NCBI GenBank assembly: GCA_964495085.1
Contig: CAZBUK010000032.1
Span: 1-37,849, forward strand
Direction: 5' to 3'
From: CAZBUK01 sp964495085
GTDB taxonomy: Bacteria > Bacteroidota > Ignavibacteria > T3Sed10-11
Length of the DNA: 37,849 bases
The notes under the pieces were generated by a model that saw only the letters and a program-made list of their open reading frames with translations, ran no database searches and was not told the origin of the DNA. Of this stretch, positions 1 through 8,516 are shown piece after piece (positions within the stretch are counted from its first letter, which is position 1; each line of letters opens with the position of its first letter). The position numbers were made by a program, and so were the translations under genes.

Positions 1-170
1 TCTATCCCATCAGCTTTGGTGTGGCAGACTTCGGTTTCCGAGGTGCCGATCATCTCATACGTTTCATCGAGAGTTGAGGCAAAAGTTTCCAGGTCTCCTT
101 TGGAATAACTTTCCCAATAGGTTTCGTAAACCTTACGGGCTGCTTCTATGTGTTGTTTGCTATTCGGCAT
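1..170 (-). CDS. NTF2/SnoaL-like domain protein, N-terminal part (cut by left edge)
   Basis: A minus-strand frame opens with ATG at 168-170 and runs without a stop through 56 codons to the left edge. It begins MPNSKQHIEAARKVYETYW and continues with SYSKGDLETFASTLDETYEM. The pattern of an N-terminal helix, an aromatic YW pair, a GDLE turn and then the first strand is typical of the NTF2/SnoaL-like fold. Such domains bind small ligands, and in Bacteroidota they are sometimes fused to PAS or histidine kinase modules. The rest lies outside the window, so any fused kinase cannot be seen. It is the last gene of the co-directional FIST/histidine-kinase run, 103 bases after the HK1 stop. No strong ribosome binding site precedes the ATG. 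The fold is recognised by pattern only and the function is unknown. Confidence 0.7.
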   Translation of the reverse strand, partial: MPNSKQHIEAARKVYETYWESYSKGDLETFASTLDETYEMIGTSETEVCHTKADGI

Positions 171-209
171 ATCAGGGTTATTTGGTACTCAACTATTAAG
201 AAGTAATTG

Positions 210-245
210 TTATGCCCCTTCATCATCAACGACTATAAATTTCAT
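210..245 (-). pseudogene. Possible stump of a response regulator receiver domain (11 codons)
   Basis: Just after the HK1 stop the minus strand reads ATG and then MKFIVVDDEGA followed by TAA. The string MKxIVVDDE is the hallmark start of a two-component receiver domain: the first beta strand followed by the acidic pair that binds Mg2+. A response regulator would be expected at this place, 28 bases after two histidine kinases. The frame stops after 11 codons and I could not follow receiver-like sequence in any frame to the next gene. I read it as the 5' remnant of a deleted or truncated regulator. With so few residues, chance cannot be excluded, and no clear ribosome binding site is present. 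Confidence 0.4.
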
Positions 246-273
246 ATCTTTGATTTATTTTATTTTTTAAATT

Positions 274-2670
274 TTATACCGGTAAGATTATCATAAAATT
301 TGACCCTTCTCCCCGTACCGTTTTCAATCTCAGGTCTCCGCTATGAGCTTTTACTATATCAAAACTCAGGGATAAACCCAACCCCGTCCCCTGTCCTGAT
401 GGTTTGGTGGTAAAGAAGGGCTGGAAGATTTTGTCTTTGATTTCATCCGGAATACCGCCACCATTATCTTTTACTGAAATTTCGATCTGATCTCCGAGGA
501 ACTTGGTTGAAACAGTGACGGTGGGGTTGTAGGGTTGGGAATCGTCCAAACCTTTCAGGTTCTTCTGCTTCTCCGATACAGTACTTCGACTTCGCTCAGC
601 ACAGGCGTAGAAGGCATTATTAATCAGATTCAGTAAAACTCTGCCAATATCCTGCGGGATGACATTTACTTGAGGCAAATCAGGATCGAATTCGGTTTTA
701 AAATCGGCGTTAAAACTTTTATCTTTTGCCCTAAGGCCGTGATAGCTCAAACGAAGGTATTCGTCCGCCAGTGCGCTGATATCGGTCGGTTCTTTTTGGC
801 CTGTGTGTGTACGGCTATGTTGTAACATGCCTTTGACTATGGCATCTGCACGCTTGCCGTGGTGATTAATCATTTCGAGGTTTTGCTTGATGTCTTTTGA
901 TAAGTTAATTGCCATCTGCCCGTTGCCCTCTGCCAACCCTTCATGTAATTCATCAATCATCTCACTACTCACTTCCGCAAAGTTGTTTACAAAATTCAGC
1001 GGATTTTGTATTTCGTGGGCGATACCGGCAGTGAGCTCACCCAAACTGGCCATTTTTTCGGCGTGGATGAGCTGGGATTGGGTTGCCCTAAGATAGCTCA
1101 AGGTTTCATTTAATTTATTGCTTAATTTTTTCTTTTCAATAAACCTGATGAAGGTGATGACAACCAGCACTACGGCAAGTATCATTCCGGATAGAAAAAT
1201 GTTGCGTGTGAAACGTTCACGGTTGATCTCCGCCTGCTTGATGGCCATCATTTTTTCATTGCTTTCTTTCTTTAGTGCCATTTCATTTTCAAATTCCAAT
1301 ACATTGGTCAACCGGGTTATCTTTTCGAGGTTTTCGGCTGCACTCACCGAATCTTTCACCTCCGAATAGATCAGGTTGTTCAGATAAGCACTTCTATAAT
1401 CGCCCAATTTGAAATAGGCTTCTGCAATTTCCTGGTAAATATCTTTTCTGAAATGGACGTTTGATTCCGGAGCCGTTTTTTCCGCTGTCTTGAGCATTGA
1501 AAGGGCATCTCCGTATTCATTTCTGTCTACACTTATACCGGCCAATCCAATTGCAGCTCTTGATTGGCCTGTCGGATCACCGATTTCCCGGCTCAATTGC
1601 AAAGCTGTTACAAATTTTTCCTTTGCTTTGTGTATTTCTGACAACTGCAGGTAATAATCCCCGAGTCGTAAATTTGCATCCACTACCGTGATTTTATATC
1701 CCGCGTTGATGCCATAAGGTAATCCCTCTTCATAGTACTCAATGGCTCCGGTGAAATTTTCCTGTTTGGCGAGGATATCGCCAATGTAGAGGTAACTCGC
1801 AAAAGTATTGTACGTGTCATCGGACTCGAGGCGGATCGCTAATGCAGCCCGGTGATGTACCAAGGAAGAATCCAATTTGCCGGCCAGGTTGTAAGTTACA
1901 CCCATATCGTTGTGGATGCGCGCAATGCCCCACAGATCATTCGTCTGTTGGTAGATTTCAAGAGCTTCCTGTTGGTGCCTGAGGGCATCGTCCCATTTTT
2001 CAACGAAAGCATAGACAAACCCCATGGCTAGCAAGGATTCAACAATGGCAGTACTATCGTTGACCTGCCGTCCGGTTTTTAGAGCCTCCATCAGGTATTC
2101 CAGCGATTCGCCATAGTTGCCCATCACCCGATTCACAATGCCCAGATTGATAAGCTGACCCAGATATTGTTCCTGATCACCTGATTTTTGGTACAATTCC
2201 AGCGCCTTTTTGAAATACTGCAAGGCCTTATCATCCTGTCCCTTGCGGTGGTATACATCGCCCAGCCCTTCGTACATTGCTGCTTCTTCCGGGATCAATC
2301 CGTTTTCACTCACCAAACGGAGGCCTGCTAATAAAGAATCCTCCGCAGCCTGAATATCGGTTCCTCTCATCGTCCGGGCATAAACCACGTAACTTTGTGC
2401 TTTTAACGATTTGATCCTGGTGAAAAGCTGTTTTTCGGACTCAACGCCCTCCAAATGAAGCAGATGATTGGATAATTCCAATGCATGGGCAGCGTAAAAC
2501 AAACTGCTGTCATATTTAAAATCTTCGTAGAACCGGTGAGATAATGTAATGGAATGATTTATACGGGCAGTGTCGGCAAGGTCGTATTCAGGCTGGTCTG
2601 AACCCTGAACCGGCAACCGGAAAATCAGCTCTGTTAAAATAAATATGACTGTAAAATATCGTTTTATCAT
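274..2670 (-). CDS. HK1: membrane TPR sensor histidine kinase
   Basis: The protein has 798 residues. Its N-terminus (about 1-22) is a hydrophobic signal or anchor sequence. Residues about 130-440 are tetratricopeptide repeats of the GLGDVYHRKGQDDKALQYF type, predicted outside the cytoplasm. A coiled-coil stretch (about 445-488) leads to a membrane helix at about 490-509. The DHp domain follows, with phospho-acceptor His552 in GIAHEIQNPLNF, then the HATPase domain with N-box NLINNAF (about 681-687), G1 DNGGGIP (735-741) and G2 GTGLGLSL (761-768). All catalytic motifs are present, so it should autophosphorylate. Its ATG overlaps the HK2 stop by four bases, implying coupled translation. Between N-box and G1 it carries an eight-residue insertion, CAERSRST, encoded by a repeat element (see 581-604). 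No intact response regulator follows, only a possible stump. The TPR ligand or partner is unknown. Confidence 0.95.
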   Translation of the reverse strand: MIKRYFTVIFILTELIFRLPVQGSDQPEYDLADTARINHSITLSHRFYEDFKYDSSLFYAAHALELSNHLLHLEGVESEKQLFTRIKSLKAQSYVVYARTMRGTDIQAAEDSLLAGLRLVSENGLIPEEAAMYEGLGDVYHRKGQDDKALQYFKKALELYQKSGDQEQYLGQLINLGIVNRVMGNYGESLEYLMEALKTGRQVNDSTAIVESLLAMGFVYAFVEKWDDALRHQQEALEIYQQTNDLWGIARIHNDMGVTYNLAGKLDSSLVHHRAALAIRLESDDTYNTFASYLYIGDILAKQENFTGAIEYYEEGLPYGINAGYKITVVDANLRLGDYYLQLSEIHKAKEKFVTALQLSREIGDPTGQSRAAIGLAGISVDRNEYGDALSMLKTAEKTAPESNVHFRKDIYQEIAEAYFKLGDYRSAYLNNLIYSEVKDSVSAAENLEKITRLTNVLEFENEMALKKESNEKMMAIKQAEINRERFTRNIFLSGMILAVVLVVITFIRFIEKKKLSNKLNETLSYLRATQSQLIHAEKMASLGELTAGIAHEIQNPLNFVNNFAEVSSEMIDELHEGLAEGNGQMAINLSKDIKQNLEMINHHGKRADAIVKGMLQHSRTHTGQKEPTDISALADEYLRLSYHGLRAKDKSFNADFKTEFDPDLPQVNVIPQDIGRVLLNLINNAFYACAERSRSTVSEKQKNLKGLDDSQPYNPTVTVSTKFLGDQIEISVKDNGGGIPDEIKDKIFQPFFTTKPSGQGTGLGLSLSFDIVKAHSGDLRLKTVRGEGSNFMIILPV
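581..604. repeat. 24-base REP-like element inserted in frame in HK1
   Basis: The plus strand reads gtacttcgacttcgctcagc followed by acag. On the coding strand this adds the residues CAERSRST after NNAFYA, where HK2 has no such peptide. Removing 24 bases restores NNAFYAVSEKQK, a normal-looking HATPase sequence. The CTGT at both ends of the coding-strand insert could be a short target duplication. The core TTCGACTTCGCTCAGCA resembles short interspersed repeats I know from Bacteroidota genomes, a recollection I cannot check here. Confidence 0.65.
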
Positions 2671-3695
2671 TTTGACTGTTTGATTGGTATTTGAATAATA
2701 AACGCGGTTCCTTCGTCTTTTTTTGTTTCCACCAATAAATCACCGCCATGCCCTTCCGTTATGATATCATAACTTAAACTCAATCCAAGCCCCGTTCCCT
2801 GACCGGTGGGTTTGGTGGTGAAAAAGGGCTGGAATATCTTATCTTTTATTTCGTCAGGAATTCCTGTTCCGTTGTCTTTTACCCGTATTTCAACTTTATC
2901 GTCCAGATACTTTGTTGTAACAACGACTTCAGGTTTATAATCTTTATCCGGCTTTTGAGCCCTTTCATATACAACATAAAATGCATTATTTATCAGGTTC
3001 AATAACACCCTTCCAAGATCCTGCGGAATCACATTTACTTTCGGCATGTTTTCATCACCCATCAATCTGAAATCCGCATTGAAGGACTTGTCCTTGGCCC
3101 GCATTCCGTGATAGGCCAGCCGCAGGTATTCATCGGCAAGTTCATTCAGGTCGGTGGGTTCTTTCTGCCCGGTGCTGGTGCGACTGTGTTGAAGCATGCC
3201 CTTAACAATGGCATCGGCGCGTTTGCCATGGTGGTTTATTTTTTCGAGGTTTTGTTTGATGTCGGTTAAAACATGCTTTACCTCTTCCAAATCGCCTTTC
3301 TCCAGTTCTCCATTTAATTCATCCAGCAACTCACTACTCACCTCCGAAAAATTATTGACGAAGTTGAGCGGATTCTGGATTTCATGGGCGATGCCTGCGG
3401 TAAGTTCTCCCAAGCTGGCCATTTTTTCAGATTGGATCAGTTGGGATTGGGTGGATTTAAGTTCGGCAAGGGCTTCTTCAACCGCTTTTCTTTTCTGCTC
3501 CAGCTCCTCGATAGTCTCTTCAAGCAGGATGGCAGTGGTGCGTTTTACCTTTTCGGTTCGGTCGAGTTTGAATTCGGTGATGGTCATCTCTTTATCCGCA
3601 TCCTTCAGCGATTTGGTGATGGCGGCTTTCTGCTCTTCAGGTATGTTTTCAATCTGCTGAAGGGTATCGAGGATATGCTGGAGGTGCAAGTTCAT
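2667..3695 (-). CDS. HK2: soluble histidine kinase without a sensor domain
   Basis: The protein has 342 residues, no signal peptide and no membrane helix. Residues 1-90 are highly charged and helical, ending in a coiled coil that runs into the DHp domain. The phospho-acceptor is His104 in GIAHEIQNPLNF. The HATPase domain shows N-box NLINNAF (233-239), G1 DNGTGIP (274-280), the F-box region QPFFTTKP (289-296) and G2 GTGLGLSL (300-307). It is closely related to the C-terminal half of HK1, so one may derive from the other by duplication. FIST1 ends directly before its ATG, and a Shine-Dalgarno-like AAGGGAG lies inside the last FIST1 codons, so expression is coupled to FIST1. Without an input domain it probably takes its signal from a separate protein; the adjacent FIST proteins are the obvious candidates by inference. 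Confidence 0.95.
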   Translation of the reverse strand: MNLHLQHILDTLQQIENIPEEQKAAITKSLKDADKEMTITEFKLDRTEKVKRTTAILLEETIEELEQKRKAVEEALAELKSTQSQLIQSEKMASLGELTAGIAHEIQNPLNFVNNFSEVSSELLDELNGELEKGDLEEVKHVLTDIKQNLEKINHHGKRADAIVKGMLQHSRTSTGQKEPTDLNELADEYLRLAYHGMRAKDKSFNADFRLMGDENMPKVNVIPQDLGRVLLNLINNAFYVVYERAQKPDKDYKPEVVVTTKYLDDKVEIRVKDNGTGIPDEIKDKIFQPFFTTKPTGQGTGLGLSLSYDIITEGHGGDLLVETKKDEGTAFIIQIPIKQSK

Positions 3696-4844
3696 TTATT
3701 TCTCCCTTAATGCCACCACACAGCAGGTGTTGTTGTGGTATTCATTTTGTCCCCCTTTTGATTTTCCATATTCACCATAGGTGAAAAAGCCAATAAGAGG
3801 GACATTCCAAACCTCATTCACCCTTTCGATTTCTTCGCTGGTCATCTCACCGAATGCCTTATACCTGCTGATGCATGAAAACATAATGATCGCATCGGCA
3901 TCCTGAAGCTGTTCATCTTTTACTTCGGTACACTCTTCAATAACGGTATCTATCACATCAAAGTCAGGCGGCAATGAAAAGCGTATTTTTGAGCCCTGCG
4001 GAATGTTACCTGCACAGACCAGTGAACGATCTTCGATATTACCCAGCATGGCGGTTCTCATCACCGCAGGTGCATTTTCTCTTTCCAGTTGCAGCGGATA
4101 ATATGTAAAAAGATCTATATTGAAAACGGTGTTATTAAGAAGCTGATCATCCAGGCTGATACCCAGGTATTTCATGACCAGATCCAGCGCGGGCTTATCA
4201 TCGATGGTATAGACGATATTGCCGGTACTTTTGGTGATGATTTTGGTGGTACCGATGGCTTTCCATCCACAGGTGGCAACCCCTGTTATATCTATCTTGT
4301 CCTCGTCAATAATCAGAGCCACCAAACCGGTGATGCTGTTTTTGCCATGTGTGAATGCTTTTGGTCCGGTAAATGTCAGGTCATCGCCCGCCATCCCGCC
4401 AAAAATTGTTGCTCCGCCCCCGAATCCCTCTTCAATGCCTTTGATTACTTCTTCGCCATCCATTTCTTTGCTCCATCCCGATGAAATAATAAATGCCGCA
4501 TTTGCGAAAGTCTTTTTTCCCTCTTCACCGAGCTGTTTTGCAATTTCAAATGCATAACGGTCTCTGGTCTCCAGAAACAGTAATTTGAAACAGGATGGAT
4601 GCATATCGAGCAGCATGATCACAATACTTTCATCTTCTATTTTGCTGCTGATAAATTCACCGCAAGAAGTGGCGCCGAAGATCTGAATTCCTTCATCGTT
4701 CAAAAGTTCACACACAGCATCGATGTCCAGTTTGAATGACATAAATACGATTGCAAGCGTTGGTTTGTAATCATCTGCCATGATTTCATTTAATGCATTC
4801 TTGATTTCCTCGTGGGATTTACCCTTTATGGCTTTTGCTTTCAT
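3696..4844 (-). CDS. FIST1: stand-alone FIST_N/FIST_C sensory protein
   Basis: This 382-residue protein is made up of FIST_N (about 25-230) and FIST_C (about 235-375). These sensory domains usually occur attached to histidine kinases, cyclases or chemoreceptors and are proposed to bind small ligands such as amino acids. Visible motifs are GATSCGEF (57-64), GGMAGDD (149-155), VATCGWK (189-195), YTIDDKPALDL (212-222), the PPDFDVID segment and the C-terminal GFFTYGEYG (352-360). It ends in NTCCVVALREK with paired cysteines at 374-375. No signal peptide or membrane helix is seen, so it should be cytoplasmic. AAAGGA lies 7 bases before the ATG. The stop codon abuts the HK2 start, making this FIST the one most tightly linked to the kinase. 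The ligand is unknown. Confidence 0.93.
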   Translation of the reverse strand: MKAKAIKGKSHEEIKNALNEIMADDYKPTLAIVFMSFKLDIDAVCELLNDEGIQIFGATSCGEFISSKIEDESIVIMLLDMHPSCFKLLFLETRDRYAFEIAKQLGEEGKKTFANAAFIISSGWSKEMDGEEVIKGIEEGFGGGATIFGGMAGDDLTFTGPKAFTHGKNSITGLVALIIDEDKIDITGVATCGWKAIGTTKIITKSTGNIVYTIDDKPALDLVMKYLGISLDDQLLNNTVFNIDLFTYYPLQLERENAPAVMRTAMLGNIEDRSLVCAGNIPQGSKIRFSLPPDFDVIDTVIEECTEVKDEQLQDADAIIMFSCISRYKAFGEMTSEEIERVNEVWNVPLIGFFTYGEYGKSKGGQNEYHNNTCCVVALREK

Positions 4845-4869
4845 TCTATATCCTTTATTTCCGCTAAAT

Positions 4870-6033
4870 CTATTTTTCTTTTAACACCACTACACAACAG
4901 GTGTTGTTATGAAACTCGTGTTTCCCTCTTTTCGATTTTCCATATTCTCCATAGCTGAAAAAACCTATAAAAGGAGCATTCCACATTTTTGTTACACGTT
5001 CAATTTCTTCACCTGCCATTACACCAAGCGATAAATACCTGCTGACGCAGGAAAACATAATCACTGCATCTGCATCTTGTGCCTGTTCATCTTTCAATTC
5101 TTTACATTCAGATTCCACTTTATCAATCACATCAAAATCAGGAGGAAGGGAAAACCGGACTTTGGCTCCCTGCGGCACATTGCCTGCACAGACCAATGAG
5201 CGATCTTCGGCATTACCCAGCATGGCTGTTCTCATCACCGATGGAGCATCTTCTCTTTCCAGTTGCAGTGGATAATATGCCCCAAGATTGAAAACGGTAT
5301 TCGTGAGAGGCTGCTCATCCAAGGTGAGCCCCAGGTATTTCATTACCAAATCCAATGCGGGCTTATCATCGATGGTATAAACGATATTGCCGGCGCTTTT
5401 AGTAATTGTTTTGGTGATGCCTATAGGTTTCCAACCGCAAGTGGCAACACCTGATATATCCACCTTGTCTTCGTCAATAATCAGAGCCACCAGACCTGTG
5501 ATGCTGCTTTTGCCAAGAGTGAACGCTTTTGGGCCGGTCAAGGTAAGGTCATCACCCGCCATACCGCCAAATACGGTGGCTCCGCCTCCGAATCCGTCTT
5601 CAATGCCCTTTATTATTTCCTCGCCATCCATTTCATTACTCCAACCGGATACAATGATAAACGCCGCATTCGCGAAGGTTTTTTTCCCCTCTTCACCAAG
5701 CTGTTTTGCAATTTCAAATTCAGAACGATCTCCGACTTCCAGGAACAGTAATTTGAAATAGGAAACACTCATATCAAGCAGCATGATCACGATACTTTCT
5801 TCTTCTATTTCGCTGCTGATAAATTCACCGGAAGAAGTAGCACCGAAAATTTGAATTCCTTCATGATCTAACAGTTTACAAACTGCATCAAGATCCTGTT
5901 TGAAGGATAAAAAGATAATTGCCAGAGTCGGCCTGAAACCCTGCCCGTCCGGCAGGCGGGCATCTGTCAAGCTTTCAGCTAATGCATTTTTAATCTCTTC
6001 CGTTGATTTTCCTTTTATGGTTTTTGCTTTCAT
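4870..6033 (-). CDS. FIST2: stand-alone FIST sensory protein with palindrome insertion
   Basis: The 387-residue protein is a close paralogue of FIST1, sharing KGKSTEEIKNAL at the N-terminus, GATSSGEF, GGMAGDDLTLTGPKAFT, VATCGWKPIG, YTIDDKPALDLVMKYLG and GFFSYGEYGKSK. The cysteine of GATSCGEF is serine here, but the C-terminal NTCC is kept. Around residues 24-30 it carries seven extra residues, ARLPDGQ, encoded by a 21-base palindromic element, absent from FIST1, FIST3 and FIST4 but present at the same place in FIST5. The start overlaps the FIST3 stop by four bases (ATGA). FIST1 follows after a 25-base gap. Cytoplasmic ligand binding is the likely role, and sequence differences from FIST1 may mean a different ligand. 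Confidence 0.93.
   Translation of the reverse strand: MKAKTIKGKSTEEIKNALAESLTDARLPDGQGFRPTLAIIFLSFKQDLDAVCKLLDHEGIQIFGATSSGEFISSEIEEESIVIMLLDMSVSYFKLLFLEVGDRSEFEIAKQLGEEGKKTFANAAFIIVSGWSNEMDGEEIIKGIEDGFGGGATVFGGMAGDDLTLTGPKAFTLGKSSITGLVALIIDEDKVDISGVATCGWKPIGITKTITKSAGNIVYTIDDKPALDLVMKYLGLTLDEQPLTNTVFNLGAYYPLQLEREDAPSVMRTAMLGNAEDRSLVCAGNVPQGAKVRFSLPPDFDVIDKVESECKELKDEQAQDADAVIMFSCVSRYLSLGVMAGEEIERVTKMWNAPFIGFFSYGEYGKSKRGKHEFHNNTCCVVVLKEK
5941..5961. repeat. 21-base palindromic element in FIST2
   Basis: The plus strand reads CTGCCCGTCCGGCAGGCGGG plus C. It is nearly self-complementary around CCGG. It adds exactly seven codons (ARLPDGQ) to the FIST2 frame between the TD and GFRPTL residues, a point where FIST4 reads ADGFKPTL without interruption. 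The same 21 bases recur at 11107-11127 in FIST5. Confidence 0.75.
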
Positions 6034-7205
6034 GTTCTATCCGTTATTGTTGAATTGATTTTTTCTTTCAGCGCCACCCAGCTACAGGTGGTGCCGTGGA
6101 ACGTGGCTTTGCCCCCCTTTGTAGCGCCGAATTCACCGAGACTGAAATAACCGGTCATCGGCACTTTCCATACTTCATTAAGACCATTGATCTCTTCATC
6201 TATCAGTGGGCCCAGGGTGATCTGCCGGCCGATGCAGGAAAAGACCAGCAAGGCATCTGCCTCCGGTAATGCCCGCTCTTTCAAATCCCGAGCGCTTTCG
6301 ATCACGGTTTCTACAATATCGAAATCCGGGGGCAGGGAAAAACGAATTTTGACACCCGCAGGAATATGGCCACCGCACATGACAGCTCCTGTCTCCCGGT
6401 TAAACAGGATGGGCGGCTTCATAACCGGGCTACCTTCGTTACGGATGATCTGTAAAGGATGGGAATTTCCGATTTGTCTCAGCAGATCATCGCTGTCATC
6501 CGGCTCGACTTTCGCACCGGTGAACCTTAAAAGAACATTCAACGCCGGTTCGTCGTCGATGGTATATATCCAGTTACCCTCGCTGCGGGTTACCGTTTTC
6601 GGGGTGCCGGCGGGTTTCCATCCGGAGACGGCAAGCCCTTGCAGCTCTACGCGGTCCTGATCGATGATGAGGCAAATGATGCCTTGCCGGCTTTGCACTT
6701 TATTGGTAAAAACAGCATGATCCTGCGAATAGGGTTTCCCGCCAGAGAACCCACCAATAACAGAAGTTGCTTCCCCGGCTCCCGATAAAATACCTTCCAC
6801 CAGCGCCTCGCCCGGCACCTCAAATTCGGAGACGGAAACGATAAATGCAGGCCGATTGAACTGCGCGCTTCCGGTTTGGCCAATTTCCCTGGCTGTATTC
6901 ACCCCCGCTTCATAGTCACCTGTCGGCAGTGATTTCAGAACAATCCGAAAATACGCCGGATCAAGATCCATCAACAGTATGGTGGCTACATCATTTTCCA
7001 TCCCCTGGTCTGTAAACTTATCGGGCGTATTGGCGCCGAAGATGGCGATACCGCGTTCATCAAGCAGGTCAACTATGCCTGGGTAATCGAAATGGAAGGG
7101 CACGAAAACCAATCCGAGAGTCGGTTGAAAACCTTCGGCTGCAGCCTGTTCCAGCGCAGAGCGAACAGCTTCCGGATTTTTTCCGGTAATTGTTTTTGCG
7201 TTCAT
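6030..7205 (-). CDS. FIST3: divergent stand-alone FIST sensory protein
   Basis: The 391-residue protein has the same FIST_N/FIST_C layout but is the most divergent of the five. GATSCGEF is replaced by GANTPDKF, and GGMAGDD by GGFSGGK. The segment YTIDDEPALNVLLRFTG, the PPDFDIVETVIE region, ADALLVFSCIGR and GYFSLGEFGATKGGK are kept. The C-terminal cysteine pair is reduced to TTCSW, and there is an extra tail, INSTITDRT. The two pocket-like loops differ from the other copies, so it may bind another ligand or have lost binding. Its stop overlaps the FIST2 start, and 28 bases separate it from FIST4. The ATG at 7205 gives an N-terminus, MNAKTITGKNPE, that aligns with the other copies, which supports this start. 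Confidence 0.9.
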   Translation of the reverse strand: MNAKTITGKNPEAVRSALEQAAAEGFQPTLGLVFVPFHFDYPGIVDLLDERGIAIFGANTPDKFTDQGMENDVATILLMDLDPAYFRIVLKSLPTGDYEAGVNTAREIGQTGSAQFNRPAFIVSVSEFEVPGEALVEGILSGAGEATSVIGGFSGGKPYSQDHAVFTNKVQSRQGIICLIIDQDRVELQGLAVSGWKPAGTPKTVTRSEGNWIYTIDDEPALNVLLRFTGAKVEPDDSDDLLRQIGNSHPLQIIRNEGSPVMKPPILFNRETGAVMCGGHIPAGVKIRFSLPPDFDIVETVIESARDLKERALPEADALLVFSCIGRQITLGPLIDEEINGLNEVWKVPMTGYFSLGEFGATKGGKATFHGTTCSWVALKEKINSTITDRT

Positions 7206-7233
7206 TTATTTTTTCATGTTTAGTTAAATGCCT

Positions 7234-8397
7234 TTATTCAATCTCTTTCAACGCTACCCAGCAGCAGGCTGTCGAGTGAAAGTGCTGTCTTCCGTTTTTG
7301 GCTCTGCCAAATTCTCCATAAGTAAAAAAGCCTGCCATGGGACTGTTCCACACATCCGCCAGCCCTTCATTTTCCATCGTTACCAAAGGGCCCAGAACCG
7401 GGGGGCGACCGGCGCAGGAAAATATGAGCAGCGCATCTGCATCGCCCCCCATGGCATTCTTTGCATGGGTGGCTTCGTCTATGATTTCCTTCGCAATATC
7501 GAGGTCTGGCGGCATCGAAAACCAAAAAACATCTCCATCCTGCATTTCCATATCCATAACCAGGGCATTTTCCTCGTGATCAATGCCCATGGGTGACTTG
7601 ATCAAAGTTTCACCGTTCTCATCGCGTTCTACAATGAACGGATAGCTCCATGTCAGCTCGTCCAACAGATTGAAATCCCGGTCTTTTGCCATGTCACCTT
7701 TACCCAGGTACTTGAGGTACATGTCCACGGCAGGCTTATCATCAATCGTGTAAAGTAATTTTCCGGCGCTCTTTGTCACTCTTCTTGAAATACCCATAGG
7801 TTTCCAGCCGGTTATGGCCATTCCCCTGAGATCGACGTTGTCCGCATTCAGCACCAAAGCTACCAAACCGTATTTCGTTTCGGTCTCATGGGTAAAAACA
7901 TAGGTACCGGTTAATTGCATATCATCCCCGGCCATTCCCCCAAAAAATATACGGTCTGGCCCAAGTACATGTTCAACGCTGCGTACCAGCGTACCCCCAT
8001 CAAAGATTTCACCTTTTGTATTCAGGCCGGTGCTGCAAAGAATCAGCGAGGGGTTCGGAAATTTTTGCAGGGAAGCTTTTGCCAGTGCTGTAGAAACATT
8101 TTCTATGGCTCTATTCCCGATTTCCTCAATAAGAATTGTGAACGCTTCACGTGGTAAGTCCAGGAGCAGAACAGCGATTTCGCCTTCCGTTTGATGTCCG
8201 TTGATAAATTCTCCGCAGGAGGTGGCGCCAAATACGTCAATGCCTTCACTCTGCAGGATATTACAAACTGCTGTTCTATCCTGCTTTATTGAAATGAAAA
8301 CAATTGCCAAGGTTGGTTTAAAACCATCAGCCATACTTTCTTGTAGCACCGATTTAATTTCCTCCGCTGATTTTCCTTTGATTGATTTTGCTTTCAT
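7234..8397 (-). CDS. FIST4: stand-alone FIST sensory protein
   Basis: The 387-residue FIST paralogue starts MKAKSIKGKSAEEIKSVLQES. It has GATSCGEF, GGMAGDDMQLTG, AITGWKPMG (no cysteine before GWK, unlike FIST1, 2 and 5), YTIDDKPAVDMYLKYLG, PPDLDIAKEIIDEAT, ADALLIFSCAGRPPVLGPL and GFFTYGEFGRAKNG. It ends in STACCWVALKEIE. The region before FIST_C is expanded relative to FIST1, with RDFNLLDELTWSYPFIVE. No signal peptide or membrane helix is visible. It follows the GNAT gene after a 119-base gap in which I see no clear promoter or terminator. The likely role is cytoplasmic ligand sensing. Confidence 0.92.
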   Translation of the reverse strand: MKAKSIKGKSAEEIKSVLQESMADGFKPTLAIVFISIKQDRTAVCNILQSEGIDVFGATSCGEFINGHQTEGEIAVLLLDLPREAFTILIEEIGNRAIENVSTALAKASLQKFPNPSLILCSTGLNTKGEIFDGGTLVRSVEHVLGPDRIFFGGMAGDDMQLTGTYVFTHETETKYGLVALVLNADNVDLRGMAITGWKPMGISRRVTKSAGKLLYTIDDKPAVDMYLKYLGKGDMAKDRDFNLLDELTWSYPFIVERDENGETLIKSPMGIDHEENALVMDMEMQDGDVFWFSMPPDLDIAKEIIDEATHAKNAMGGDADALLIFSCAGRPPVLGPLVTMENEGLADVWNSPMAGFFTYGEFGRAKNGRQHFHSTACCWVALKEIE

Positions 8398-8516
8398 AAT
8401 AACTCTCTGTCTTTTAGATTTATTATTTAAGTACTGATAAAGCGGATTTGCGATGGTGCTACTCCTAATTTGACGCTTTGTTTGTAATCACAGAATATCA
8501 TGATTTATTGTTCTGT

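Noticed and set aside
8398..8516. Possible promoter or terminator in the 119-base gap before FIST4
   Set aside because: I found neither a convincing Bacteroidota -33/-7 pair nor a stem with T run; nothing can be claimed.
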